Of a DNA stretch of 62,500 bases, positions 20,451 to 30,100 are shown in pieces. Positions within the stretch are counted from its first letter, which is position 1; each line of letters starts with the position of its first letter. Both the position numbers and the translations under genes were made by a program. The DNA lies in contig NZ_CP006877.1 of the NCBI RefSeq assembly GCF_000816845.1, positions 1 to 62,500 of the forward strand, written 5' to 3'. A model generated the notes under the pieces. That model ran no database searches and was not told where the DNA came from. It saw only the letters and a program-made list of their open reading frames with translations. Source of the DNA: Rhizobium gallicum bv. gallicum R602sp. GTDB lineage: Bacteria; Pseudomonadota; Alphaproteobacteria; Rhizobiales; Rhizobiaceae.

Positions 20451-20481
20451 GCATTCTGCAGACTCAATTGTCGCAGAATGC
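20451..20481 (+). terminator. Possible weak terminator after intact folC
   Basis: 9-bp inverted repeat GCATTCTGC (20451-20459) / GCAGAATGC (20473-20481) with a 13-nt loop, followed by CTATTCTTG, a poor T run. It may act as a terminator for folC or for the exporter gene converging on it. Confidence 0.45.
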
Positions 20482-20555
20482 CTATTCTTGTGACGACGTA
20501 AACCACGTCGCAAAACTATCGCTTCAATCGGGGATTTTCGCGACACCACGGATCA

Positions 20556-22022
20556 CTATTTCGGCAGGTTTCTTGGCAGCCAGAGCCACGCAATGATTCC
20601 GACGACAAGCATGAGCAACCCTCCGACTCCGACTGCGACATGCAACCCGGTAAGGAAGGCTTCTTTGGCCTGTGCGACGGTCTCAGGGGGAAGGCCTGGC
20701 CGATCCAGGGTCTCGTTGAGCGTGCCCGCTACGCCGGGACCAAGCAGGCGGAAGCTCAGGGCGGCCAGCGATCCGAGCAGAGTGATGCCGAGCGCATTTC
20801 CCAGCTCGTTGCTGGTTTCCGCGATGGATCCGGCCGCGCCGGCCCGTTCGGGCGAAACCGCCGAGACAGCGACCTCGGCCACGAGGCTGAACGACAGTCC
20901 GTAGCCGATGCCGGCGATGAGCGTTGATGCGATGAAGGCCGCGCCACCAACCTCAGTGCTTGTAAGCAGCAGTAAGATGACGCCTGCGCCTATCAGTAGA
21001 TGCGTCGCCACAAGAGCAGTCTTGCGGCCGATCCACTCCACGATGCGAGCGGTGCCTACGCATGTCGCAGTCAGCACGATGGCCCCCGGCAGCGTCAGCA
21101 GCGCCGTGGTGAAGACATCGAAGCCGAGCACCGATTGCAGATAGATCCCGGACAGGTAGCCGGCGACAGACCAGACGACGAGGGATAAAAGTCCGGTCAG
21201 GATCGCGATGGAGAAAACGCGATCTCGAAATAGGCTGAGATCGAGCAGCGGATAGTCGATGCGGGTCTGTCGGCGTAGGAACAGCACGAGGGCAAGAATG
21301 CCGATGATCCCGCCGGCGGACTGCGCCGCCGTAATACCCTCGGCTGCGGCGAACTTGAGCGACCAGGTGAACAGCAGGATGCCGGCGAACGACAGCAGGA
21401 GACTCGGCAGGTCGATCCGACCATAGGTCGTCGAGCGGACCTCGCGAAGCAGGATCGGCGCGACGATGAGGAAGGCGAGCACGACGGGGACATTAATGAG
21501 GAACACGACGCCCCACTTGAACTGCCTGAGCAACATGCCGCCGATAAGGGGACCAATGGCGAAGCCGGCTGCGAATGTCGCGGCGAAGATGCCGATGGCC
21601 CGCGCGCGCAGCCGCGGATCGGGAAACAGGGCGCTGACGATTGCCAGCCCCGACGGCAGCAATGTCGCACCGCCCAGCCCCATGAGCGCCCGTGCGGCGA
21701 TCAGCATCAATGGAGATTGCGAATAGGCCGCGCCGAGCGATCCCGCACCGAATACCACCGCGCCCACCATAATGAGCTTGAGCCGCCCATAGCGGTCACC
21801 GATATTGCCGAAGACGATCAGCAGGGAGCCGACCACGAAGCCGTAGATGTCGAGAATCCAGAGCGCCTGGTCGGCTGTCGGCGTCAGGGCGGACGTGACG
21901 TGCGGCATGGTGAGGTAGAGAATCGAGCCGTCCATTGCGACGAGCAGGACCAGCGGCAGCACGGCCATGAGGCCGAGCCATGCCTTTCTGTTCACGGAGC
22001 TTGGAAGTGCCATATCGGTCAT
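20556..22022 (-). CDS. MFS drug exporter, DHA2 (14-helix) type
   Basis: A 488-residue major facilitator of the DHA2/QacA-SmvA type, a proton-driven multidrug exporter of the inner membrane. The N-terminal helix carries LVLLVAMDGSILYLTMPHV, the loop after helix 2 shows GNIGDRYGRLKLI (motif A), and ARALMGLGGATLLPSGLAI is typical of antiporters. About 14 hydrophobic segments can be counted. The ATG at 22022 has AAGGA about 10 nt upstream; ATG at 22013 is an alternative. It diverges from a TetR gene across a palindromic operator, so drug-inducible repression is likely. It belongs to the inserted segment between folC and trxA. Confidence 0.9.
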   Translation of the reverse strand: MTDMALPSSVNRKAWLGLMAVLPLVLLVAMDGSILYLTMPHVTSALTPTADQALWILDIYGFVVGSLLIVFGNIGDRYGRLKLIMVGAVVFGAGSLGAAYSQSPLMLIAARALMGLGGATLLPSGLAIVSALFPDPRLRARAIGIFAATFAAGFAIGPLIGGMLLRQFKWGVVFLINVPVVLAFLIVAPILLREVRSTTYGRIDLPSLLLSFAGILLFTWSLKFAAAEGITAAQSAGGIIGILALVLFLRRQTRIDYPLLDLSLFRDRVFSIAILTGLLSLVVWSVAGYLSGIYLQSVLGFDVFTTALLTLPGAIVLTATCVGTARIVEWIGRKTALVATHLLIGAGVILLLLTSTEVGGAAFIASTLIAGIGYGLSFSLVAEVAVSAVSPERAGAAGSIAETSNELGNALGITLLGSLAALSFRLLGPGVAGTLNETLDRPGLPPETVAQAKEAFLTGLHVAVGVGGLLMLVVGIIAWLWLPRNLPK

Positions 22023-22113
22023 TGGGTAAATTCCTTCTGCGAACGGCGCGCGCAGGCGTGCCGCTTCGGCCGCTGACGAAAGACCAGCGGATGGTTGCGT
22101 TGGAAGGGTTGTA

Positions 22114-22150
22114 TCTATATACTTTAAGTAAGTTACATTTGGTATATAGA
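22114..22150. promoter_or_regulatory. Palindromic operator between exporter and tetR genes
   Basis: Perfect 9-bp arms TCTATATAC (22114-22122) and GTATATAGA (22142-22150), 19 nt apart, in an AT-rich stretch that must hold both divergent promoters. The right arm ends one base before the tetR ATG. This is the expected place for autorepression by the adjacent TetR protein. Confidence 0.72.
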
Positions 22151-22151
22151 G

Positions 22152-22766
22152 ATGTCAAGCACACCCGATGACACGCAGATCCCGAAGCGCGTCCGTTTGA
22201 GCCGTGACCAGCGGCTATGCCAGCTTCTCGACGTGGCGTGGCGGCTCGCGCGCGAAGAAGGCACCGATGCCCTGACGCTGCCGCGCATGGCGGACGAGGC
22301 CGGCGTTACAAAGCCCGTAATCTACAGCCATTTCGGTACCCGCAACGGCCTGTTGACGGCTCTCTATCAGGACTTCGACGCGCGCCAGACGGCGGTGATC
22401 GACGCCGCGCTCGAAGCCTGCGCGCCGATCTTGGAAAAAACCGCAAGGGTCATCGCTTCGTCCTATGTCGAATGCGTGCTGGCCCAGGGTCGCGAGATTC
22501 CCGGCGTGTTGGCCGGACTTGCGGGCTCCCCCGAACTGGAGGCCGTCAAACGCGACTATCAACTGGCGTTCATCGAGAAATGCCGAAAGGCGTTGGCGCC
22601 GTTCACGGGCCCAAAGGGCATCATGCAGTCAAGCTTCTGGGCGGTGCTCGGGGCGGCCGATTCGTTATCTCATGCCGCTGCGACGGGACAAATCACCATC
22701 GAACAAGCTCAAGACGAACTCTATGAGATCATCGTTGCAATGGTGAGCAGGAGCTTTCACACTTAA
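22152..22766 (+). CDS. TetR family transcriptional regulator
   Basis: A 204-residue repressor: helix-turn-helix in residues about 22-65 (MADEAGVTKPVIYSHFGTRN is the recognition part), then an all-helical ligand-binding domain without informative motifs. The neighbour and the shared operator imply it controls the divergent DHA2 exporter, released by a drug-like ligand. The ATG at 22152 directly abuts the palindrome and has only a weak AGAG before it, so initiation may be inefficient or leaderless. Confidence 0.88.
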   Translation: MSSTPDDTQIPKRVRLSRDQRLCQLLDVAWRLAREEGTDALTLPRMADEAGVTKPVIYSHFGTRNGLLTALYQDFDARQTAVIDAALEACAPILEKTARVIASSYVECVLAQGREIPGVLAGLAGSPELEAVKRDYQLAFIEKCRKALAPFTGPKGIMQSSFWAVLGAADSLSHAAATGQITIEQAQDELYEIIVAMVSRSFHT

Positions 22767-22830
22767 CGGGCGGCAGGCAATCGCAGGACTCAGGCAGTTT
22801 CGCTACGAAGCTACTTCGGCTCATGCAATC

Positions 22831-23202
22831 GCCCGACCGCTCTCTTCGGCCAGGATTACATGGCGCATGAAAAACATGGCCGCCTCGTCTATCAGGACGA
22901 ATTCGGTCTCGCCGATCTGAGTTGCCGCGCCTTCCCGGCCGCCATATACCGACGCCGCAGCAGCAATCCGCGCCGTCAAGCCAGCAGGTTTTGTCGTCAC
23001 CGAAGCGATGATGGAAAGGCTATGAATTCCGTCGATGGCCAGAGCTTCAGCGGGTCGCCTTGTCGCACATGTCCCGGCCGGTGCCGAAATCCGGGTCGAT
23101 GTCGGGCCCGTCGGTGAAGCGCTGGACACGATCGAGGAGGTCCTTGATCCGCAGGCTCCGGTCGGCGATGTTCTTGCTGACAACGAAATACCCCCGAAAT
23201 GA
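22831..23202 (+). pseudogene. folC (remnant): Decayed second copy of the folC 3' end
   Basis: Nearly identical blocks to 19762-20435 but only 372 nt long. It contains single-base deletions (one at the LPLP codons, one in the MEKAM codons) that break the frame, and two larger internal losses removing about 300 nt. One loss is after the codons for AEIWID, the other is before the final VGDVLADNE codons. The stop codon TGA at 23200-23202 is retained and is followed at once by a strong terminator. This arrangement suggests that this copy is the original chromosomal end of folC, now orphaned by insertion of the exporter/TetR cassette. Confidence 0.88.
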
Positions 23203-23230
23203 AAAAAGCCCGGTCAGAGCCGGGCTTTTT
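23203..23230. terminator. Bidirectional terminator of (ancestral) folC and trxA
   Basis: 11-bp inverted repeat AAAAAGCCCGG / CCGGGCTTTTT with a 6-nt loop; T runs on both strands. It ends trxA (stop 20 nt away) and follows immediately on the orphan folC stop. Confidence 0.93.
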
Positions 23231-23249
23231 CTCTCAATATGCAATGAAA

Positions 23250-23570
23250 TCACGCGGCGTTCGAAATCCAGCTCGAAAGAGCGGTCTTCGGAGCAGCGCC
23301 GACCTTGATATCGGCAACTTCACCAGCCTTGAAAATGGCAAGCGTGGGGATCGAGCGGACGCCGAACTGGGCTGCCAGTTCCGGGTTTTCATCGATATTA
23401 AGCTTAGCGACCTTAACCTTGCCTGCGAGTTCGGTTGCAATTTCCTCAAGGCTCGGAGCGATCATCTTGCACGGACCGCACCACTCAGCCCAAAAATCAA
23501 CGACGACGGGTTCTGCAGATTCCAGAACTTCCGACTGGAAGTTGTTGATATCGACTTTCACGGTAGCCAT
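23250..23570 (-). CDS. trxA: Thioredoxin
   Basis: A 106-residue cytosolic thioredoxin that reduces protein disulfides using electrons from thioredoxin reductase. The active site WCGPC spans residues 30-34 in [18 protein letters not shown], and the cis-proline is in SIPTLAIFK. It has a good ribosome-binding site (AAAGGAGC) ahead of the ATG at 23570. It lies 75 nt after addA, at the end of the long leftward run from divL. Confidence 0.97.
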   Translation of the reverse strand: MATVKVDINNFQSEVLESAEPVVVDFWAEWCGPCKMIAPSLEEIATELAGKVKVAKLNIDENPELAAQFGVRSIPTLAIFKAGEVADIKVGAAPKTALSSWISNAA

Positions 23571-23645
23571 AGGCTGCTCCTTTAGCGGAATTTACTGTTG
23601 ATCCACATGTGATGGTGCGGTGCCGAACTTTCAATGTCCGGTATT

Positions 23646-26600
23646 TCACTTTGTTTTGAGTCCTGCAAGCGCCATTTCGAGCTCCCGCCCGCTCAACGTA
23701 TAGACAGTGGCGTTCTCGGTATAGACCAGCATGCAATCGATGCGCCTGCCCGGATAGAGCGGCGCCAGGATCTCGCGGTAGATCGCAAGCTGCGCCTGAT
23801 GCGCAGAGGGAATGTCCTTTTGGGTCGCGGGCGGCACGCGATTGGTTTTATAGTCGAGAACGACGACGCGATCGTCGAATACGGCCAAGCGATCGACACG
23901 GCCGGAAACGGCATAGTGGCCCCCCTTCAAGGTGAGCGTCCCCATGATCGAGACTTCCGGCTGCGTGTGCACTGCAAAGATCGCCTGAAGGCTGTCTTCC
24001 GTCATTAGTTTCAGCACCGAATCGATCAATCTCTGCCGTTCGGTTTCGGGCCAGAAACGTGCAGCGCGGCTTGCGTAACGCGCCGCCGCGTCCGCTCTCT
24101 CGGCTGGAGCGATGTCCGGTAGAGTCTGGAGCATGCGGTGGATCAGACGCCCCTTTTCCAACGACCTGTCGGAGCGTGTTTTTTCCGCAAAGAGCGGCGA
24201 ATTGATCAACAGGTCATCCGCCTGCTCATCGATGATGGTTCCGGCGCCGGATGGGCTGAGAGGTCTCGGCAACTGCCTTTGCGGCGGGAGCGGCCGGAGA
24301 ATGCTGGAGGGCAAGGCCTCGCGCTCGTTCCAGTCTTCCAGCTTCTCTGAGCGCTCGAACGTGCGGCCCACTTGCGGCACGCGCCATTTCACGCCCTGCC
24401 ATTCACCATCCGGTCCTTCGAAGCTTGCCGGTGTAACATGTGGGTGACTGTCTGCCATCGCTGATGAAATCATCATGTGCCAAGTATCGCTGTTTGCCCT
24501 GACACCGCGATAACCGCAAACAATCAACCGGTCGGCGGCGCGTGTCATCGCTACATAGAGCAGCCGCCGGTATTCCTCTTCCGCCAATTTCTGAAGTCGT
24601 GCCGCATCGGCTTGCGTCATCGAATTGGCAAGGCCGCTGACCGGAACCCAGACAGGTATTGGAGGGGTTTCTGCATTTGTTTCGAGCAGGCGCAGTTTCG
24701 GCATGTGGGTATGCGTGAAAGCTTTGGAGCCGCCGTCGACAAGAAAAACGATCGGTGCTTCCAGCCCCTTAGAAGCGTGCACGGTCATGATCCGAACCTC
24801 GTTGCGGCCCTTGTCCTGCTCACGCTTCACTTCGGGCGCTTCGAGTTCCAGCGCTGAGATGAAGGATTGCAGGCCGGGCAAGCCCGAGCTTTCGTGATCA
24901 ATCGTGAATGTGAGGAACTCGTCCAGAATATCGCTGACCTCGGTGCCGAGACGCGCGAGAAACTGCCGCCGGCCGCCGTGAACGCCAAGCAGACGCGCGT
25001 AAAAGTCGTGAACGGAGAGGTTTCGCGATTGATGAAGAAGGAGCGTGAGCTTTTCTGTCACGGTCGCATAACGCTCGTGACCGTCGAGTGCGAATTGCTG
25101 CAGGTGAGTCCACACGCTTGCATTGTCGCTACGCAGCGCAGCGAGTGCGAAGATATCGTCTTCCGATAGGTCGAACAGCGGGCTCTTGAGCACCGCCGCC
25201 AGTGAAAGATCATCCTGCGGCAACAAGAGGAAGCGGCCAAGCGCCAGCAAGTCCTGAACAGCGATATGGCTGGTCAGCCTGAGGCGGTCTGCGCCCGCGA
25301 CCGGAATATTGTTGCGCCGTTTCAGTGCGCGGGTCAGGGCATTGACGAAGGCATCGCGCTTGCGGACGAGCACAAGGATATCACCCGCCCGAATAAGACG
25401 CTCCTTGCCCTTGTCGACGATCGTCTCATGGCCGACAAGCCGCTCGATCGTATGGGCCATCCGCCGCGCAAGAATAGCAGCTGGCGCGCTTTCGGGAGTC
25501 GCGTCAAAGGGCGCTGTCCAGTCTTCGTCCTTAACGGTGGCTTCGGGGGCGATCATCTCCCAGAGATCGACGGCACCTGGGTGACCGATGCGGCTAGATC
25601 GGTGAACGACCGGTTCTTCGACGGCGCTGAGGCCTCGCGCGTTTTCGGACGATGTGAAGATATGGTCGACCGCAGCGAGAACGTCGGATGTCGAGCGAAA
25701 GGAAAGGGGCAGGCGCACGGACGAAAACATTTGACCGCTTGCCGAGACCCGCCTCCTCGTACGTTCGCTCTCCTCGGAGAAACGTTCCGGGCGCGCGCCC
25801 TGGAAGGAATAAATCGATTGCTTCTCGTCGCCGACGGCAAACAGCGTCCGCACGACCGGCCGCGCACTTTCGCCGGAAAAGAAATCTTCCGCCAGCGACT
25901 GGATCACGCTCCATTGGATTGGGCTCGTATCCTGCGCTTCATCGACCAGAATGTGATCGATGCCCTGGTCGAGCTTATAATGAATCCAAGGCCCGACGCC
26001 GCTTTTCGTCAGCAGATCCGCGGTGCGCGTGATGAGATCTTCGAAATCCAGCTGACTGCGCTGCTTTTTCAGGTCGTCATAGTCCCGGTTCAGCCGGTCA
26101 GCGAGGATCATCGCTGCATGCGTGGCATTGAACATCCGCATGATCTTGAGGCGGTCGCGGCAGGCGACGACATGCGCGCGCGCTTCAGCGATCGCATCTG
26201 CAAGCTCAGGTGCATCGCAGAGCATGGCTTTAACGGTGAATTGCGAATCCGACTTGGGTTCGCCCTTCGCCGTCAGGAATATTTTTTCCAGCAATTCGGC
26301 GCGCTTAGTCGCATTGCGCTCGTTGGAAGCCTGCCGCAAGCCATAGGCGACTTCCTGCGCTTTCGCGCCGCCCTTTTGGGCTGTCAATGTCAGGTAAAGA
26401 TCGAACGTCAGGCCGAAGAGACCCGGCAGCGGCCAGTATCGCGAGGTGATCTGGGCCTCTGTTTCGTCGGCGGATAGTTGCAGTTCCCTGCGCAGCGTGG
26501 CCGCAATCCCGCCTCGTTGCTCGGCCGAGGAAATGAAGCGGCGAATGGCGTTACGGCTGGCGACGATCTCGCCGAGTAGTGTTTCCAACCCGGTCTCGTC

Positions 26601-27197
26601 ACCGAGATTGAGAATATAGGAGAAGGCATCGGCAAGCTCGGGATCCTGGTCGGGTGTCGTCGCGGTCAAGAGCGAGCGGCGGGCATCGGCGAGCAATGTC
26701 GCTGCGGCACGATCGTCGAGAACCGAGAAGTGTCCGGCGACATTGGCCTCCAATGGAAACTGATGCAGTAATGCCTCGCAAAAGGCATGGATGGTCTGGA
26801 TTTTCAGCCCGCCCGGCGTTTCCAGCGCCTTGGCAAAAAGCCGTCTCGCTTCGGCAAGCTTGAGCCGATCCGGCGTTTCGCCTTCGATCTGCGTAATGCG
26901 GTTTTTGAGTTCCTCGTCCGGCAGCACCGCCCACTCGGCCAAACGTGCGAAGACACGATTCGACATTTCGGATGCGGCGGCCTTGGTATAAGTGAGGCAG
27001 AGGATGGCCGAGGGCCGCGCACCGGAAAGCAGAAGGCGGATGACGCGCTGCGTCAGCACATGCGTCTTGCCGGAACCGGCATTGGCCGAAACCCAGGCTG
27101 ACCGCGACGGGTCGGAGGCAATCGACTGCTGGATCGTCGTCCAGCTGATCCACATGCCCGGATCGTCCCCTTGCGGAAGTGCGGTCGGATCACTCAT
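23646..27197 (-). CDS. addA: Double-strand break repair helicase AddA
   Basis: UvrD-family helicase-nuclease subunit of AddAB, the alphaproteobacterial counterpart of RecBCD, which resects double-strand breaks for RecA. It has the Walker A VSANAGSGKTHVLTQRVIRL, LCLTYTKAAASEM, DEAQDTSP and GDEKQSIYSFQGA helicase motifs. The C-terminal PD-(D/E)XK nuclease is visible in GRVDRLAVFDDRVVVLDYKT. From the ATG at 27197 it has 1183 residues. This start follows GGAGG and overlaps the end of addB by 8 nt, so the further upstream ATG at 27263 is rejected. Confidence 0.96.
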   Translation of the reverse strand: MSDPTALPQGDDPGMWISWTTIQQSIASDPSRSAWVSANAGSGKTHVLTQRVIRLLLSGARPSAILCLTYTKAAASEMSNRVFARLAEWAVLPDEELKNRITQIEGETPDRLKLAEARRLFAKALETPGGLKIQTIHAFCEALLHQFPLEANVAGHFSVLDDRAAATLLADARRSLLTATTPDQDPELADAFSYILNLGDETGLETLLGEIVASRNAIRRFISSAEQRGGIAATLRRELQLSADETEAQITSRYWPLPGLFGLTFDLYLTLTAQKGGAKAQEVAYGLRQASNERNATKRAELLEKIFLTAKGEPKSDSQFTVKAMLCDAPELADAIAEARAHVVACRDRLKIMRMFNATHAAMILADRLNRDYDDLKKQRSQLDFEDLITRTADLLTKSGVGPWIHYKLDQGIDHILVDEAQDTSPIQWSVIQSLAEDFFSGESARPVVRTLFAVGDEKQSIYSFQGARPERFSEESERTRRRVSASGQMFSSVRLPLSFRSTSDVLAAVDHIFTSSENARGLSAVEEPVVHRSSRIGHPGAVDLWEMIAPEATVKDEDWTAPFDATPESAPAAILARRMAHTIERLVGHETIVDKGKERLIRAGDILVLVRKRDAFVNALTRALKRRNNIPVAGADRLRLTSHIAVQDLLALGRFLLLPQDDLSLAAVLKSPLFDLSEDDIFALAALRSDNASVWTHLQQFALDGHERYATVTEKLTLLLHQSRNLSVHDFYARLLGVHGGRRQFLARLGTEVSDILDEFLTFTIDHESSGLPGLQSFISALELEAPEVKREQDKGRNEVRIMTVHASKGLEAPIVFLVDGGSKAFTHTHMPKLRLLETNAETPPIPVWVPVSGLANSMTQADAARLQKLAEEEYRRLLYVAMTRAADRLIVCGYRGVRANSDTWHMMISSAMADSHPHVTPASFEGPDGEWQGVKWRVPQVGRTFERSEKLEDWNEREALPSSILRPLPPQRQLPRPLSPSGAGTIIDEQADDLLINSPLFAEKTRSDRSLEKGRLIHRMLQTLPDIAPAERADAAARYASRAARFWPETERQRLIDSVLKLMTEDSLQAIFAVHTQPEVSIMGTLTLKGGHYAVSGRVDRLAVFDDRVVVLDYKTNRVPPATQKDIPSAHQAQLAIYREILAPLYPGRRIDCMLVYTENATVYTLSGRELEMALAGLKTK

Positions 27198-30100
27198 CGC
27201 CGCCTCCTTCTTCGTTTTCGGCCGTCGACCATTCGGAAACGCGGGCAAGGTGATCGTAATCACCGCCGAAATCGAACTGCTGCGCGGGAATTAACCGTGA
27301 AGTGAAGCCACGTTCGCCGGATTGCAGAAGAGACACGAATTTGACCAATTGATCGATCGATTCCTCTGCCAGATCGAGGGCCGATTTTGCCTTGTCGCTT
27401 CGGGTGGAAGTTTCATTGTTGACGACATCGGTGTCGAAACGGCTGCCGGGCCGAAGGCGCACATAAATGAGATCCTGCGGCGTCAGACTTCCGACGTCGC
27501 GAAAGGCGCCGGCGCGGAGCGCCGCGGCCTCGAGCGCCAACTGCGGATCGAGAAGCGCGCGCGCCTGTGCGGGCGATGGATTGTAGCCGGTCTTGTAGTC
27601 GATGATGTCGGCAGCGTTTGGCCCCGTCACATCGATGCGATCGGCAACGCCTGTCAACCGGATATTGATCGGTTCGAGTTCCACGCCGCCGCGCACTTCC
27701 GTATAAGTCTTGCGGATCGCCGGTCGGCGTTCGGCTTCCCATTCGAGGAATGCGCGCGCCACCTCCCTGAAACGCGGACGCCATACTGCATCAATGTGCG
27801 ACGGCAGGCGCTCCATGTCGAAGAGCTCCATCAGAATGGTTTCCATGGCTTGCGCGGCTTCCGGGGTACCGGCGACATGTCCTTCACGGACAAAGCGGTC
27901 GATGATCGTGTGATAGAGCGTTCCGCGTTCCGCAGCACCTGGATCGCGATTGAAGGGATCCACGGGGTCAAGCCGCAAGATGCGCCGGGCATAGATGGCA
28001 TAAGGATCGCGGCGCAGGCGGCCAACTTCGCTGAAGGAATAGGATTTCGGCTGCAATTCAAGGGGCGGTGTAGGCGAGGGGCGTTGCGCGGGTGTTTGGC
28101 TCTTGCTCTCGTCCAGCAGGCTTACCCAATGCACGAAGCGGTCGCCGCGTGCTTTCAGTTCCCTTTCGAAAGCCTCGCCGCCCAGCGCCAAGAGCCGCTG
28201 AAGCCAGCGCGAAGCGACCGTCGGCGTCGAGCCTTGCCGCAGCGAGCGCGAATAGATCAGATGCCGTGTTCCGCTCGCCATTACGAAGTCATGGGCCAGT
28301 TGACCGATGCGCCGCTCCGGCGGCTCGAGGCCGATTTCCGTCTTCATCGTGCGCGAGATGAAGGGATTGTTGGCCGTTTGGCCAGGCCAGGAGCCTTCAT
28401 TCAGTCCACCCAGGATCAGCGTGTCGACGCTTTGCAGACGCGCCTCCAACGTGCCGAAAATGAAGACTCTTGGATGGCTGAGCGCGCGTGGCTTGACCGC
28501 CTGGCCGGCCGAAAGCGCCGCCATGATATCGATCCATTGCGGTCCATCGGCTTCGATCTGGCCCTCCGTCTCGATCACCTCTGCGAGCAGGCTTGCAAGT
28601 GAATCCCCCGCTTCACCAGCCCAGAGATTGGCGAGGTTGCCGCGTTCATCGATTGCCACAGCTTCGAGTGCACGTCCGGTCCGCTCCGCCCAATCGGAAA
28701 GAGTGAAGCTGGCCGTCAGCCCACGGCCATCCGGGCGGTGCGCGACAAGCGCGGATGCCAGCGGTTCGGTCGCATTCGACATCCGCCGGGCAAGGTTTCG
28801 CGCTTGCTCCACCGCTTCCGGTGGCAGCGACCTGCGCCAATTCGGCGCGTGTCTGTCCCTTGCCTGCTCTGAAAGTTGATGCTCCAGCAAAGGCTCCAAC
28901 GCGCTGATATCAACCGCGGCAACACCGCCACGCAGGGCGAGCAGTTCGAGTGCTTGGACGGCTTGGGCGAGCGCGCCGCGTTCGAGGCCGAAGCGGGCCA
29001 GCGGATGCTTGAGCAATGCAACGATGGTGACTGGATCGCCGGGCCGGAGGGTTGCCTCGAGGAGCAATTGAAGGAGTGTTCCCTGCAGCATGGCCGCAAG
29101 TGGCGTACCTGCCGAGTCGTCGGCCAGGATGCCGAAACGGGAGAGCTCTGCCATCACGCGCCGTGCCAGATTGCGGTCCGGTGTGATAAGCGCTGTCTGG
29201 CTGTCGCCGTTTCGTCCCGGCTGCTCCAGTGCCAGCCGCAAGGCTATGGCGATCGCCGTCGCTTCTTCACGTTCGTTTGTGGCTTCGATCAGCGAGACAT
29301 CGGCAAAGGCAGCCGCCAATGCATCGTCGGGGAGTTCTTTCTTCCATTCGCCCCAATTATCCGTCGCTTCCGCTGGAGCGAGCGCACGGGAAAGAATTTC
29401 TGCGCGGCGATGCAGATCGTGTTCGGCCTCCTCGATCGCAACGACGTCGCCGCGCGTGAGGTTCAGCCGTTTGAGGAGGGACGAAAGGCCATATTGCGGG
29501 TGGCTTCGGCTGGCGGGGTTGGTCCGCCCCCCAGCGGTAATCTCTGGTGCGACCATCTGCCAATGCGCATCCGGCATGGATAGATCGAGGCCCGGAAGGA
29601 CGATCACGCCCTCGGGCAGATTGGCGACGGCAGCGATGAGGTCGGCCGTTGCCGGCATCGAGCCGGTGGACCCGGCAATAATAATCGGTCCGCCAGGTTT
29701 TGCCGTTGCGAGCCGGTGGGCTTCCGCACGCAGGATTGCATTGCGATGGCGTACCGGTGACGATTTTCCGAGTTCTGCAAGCCGTTCCGGCCAGAAAGCG
29801 ATGGCGATCTGCAGAAATTCGGCCGTCAACTGCCACCACAGAGCGTGATCTTCGGCATCGAGTTTCGAGATTTCCGACCACTCGCGATCCTCGGTCTCGA
29901 TGGAATCGATCAGTTCGGCAAGATTGCGTGCGAGCCAGATCGCGTCTGCCGGGCTCGCCGGCGCCGCCAAGGGCGAATCGGCGTGGATACGCCGCACGAT
30001 CTCTGGCAGCCTGTTGCGCCAGGCGAGGATGAGGCGGGCAAGCTCCAGCAGGCGCGCCGTATTCGAAAGCGGCTGTGCGAGATCGAGCGTTGCAGGCAGC

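Noticed and set aside
22860..23117. 85-codon open frame in the region after tetR
   Set aside because: It is a frame-shifted stretch of the decayed folC copy, not a gene.
25266..26477. 403-codon open frame antisense to addA
   Set aside because: Mirror frame of a high-GC gene; AddA motifs are unambiguous on the other strand and the antisense product has no recognisable domain. The 426-codon frame at 27322-28602 opposite addB is the same case.
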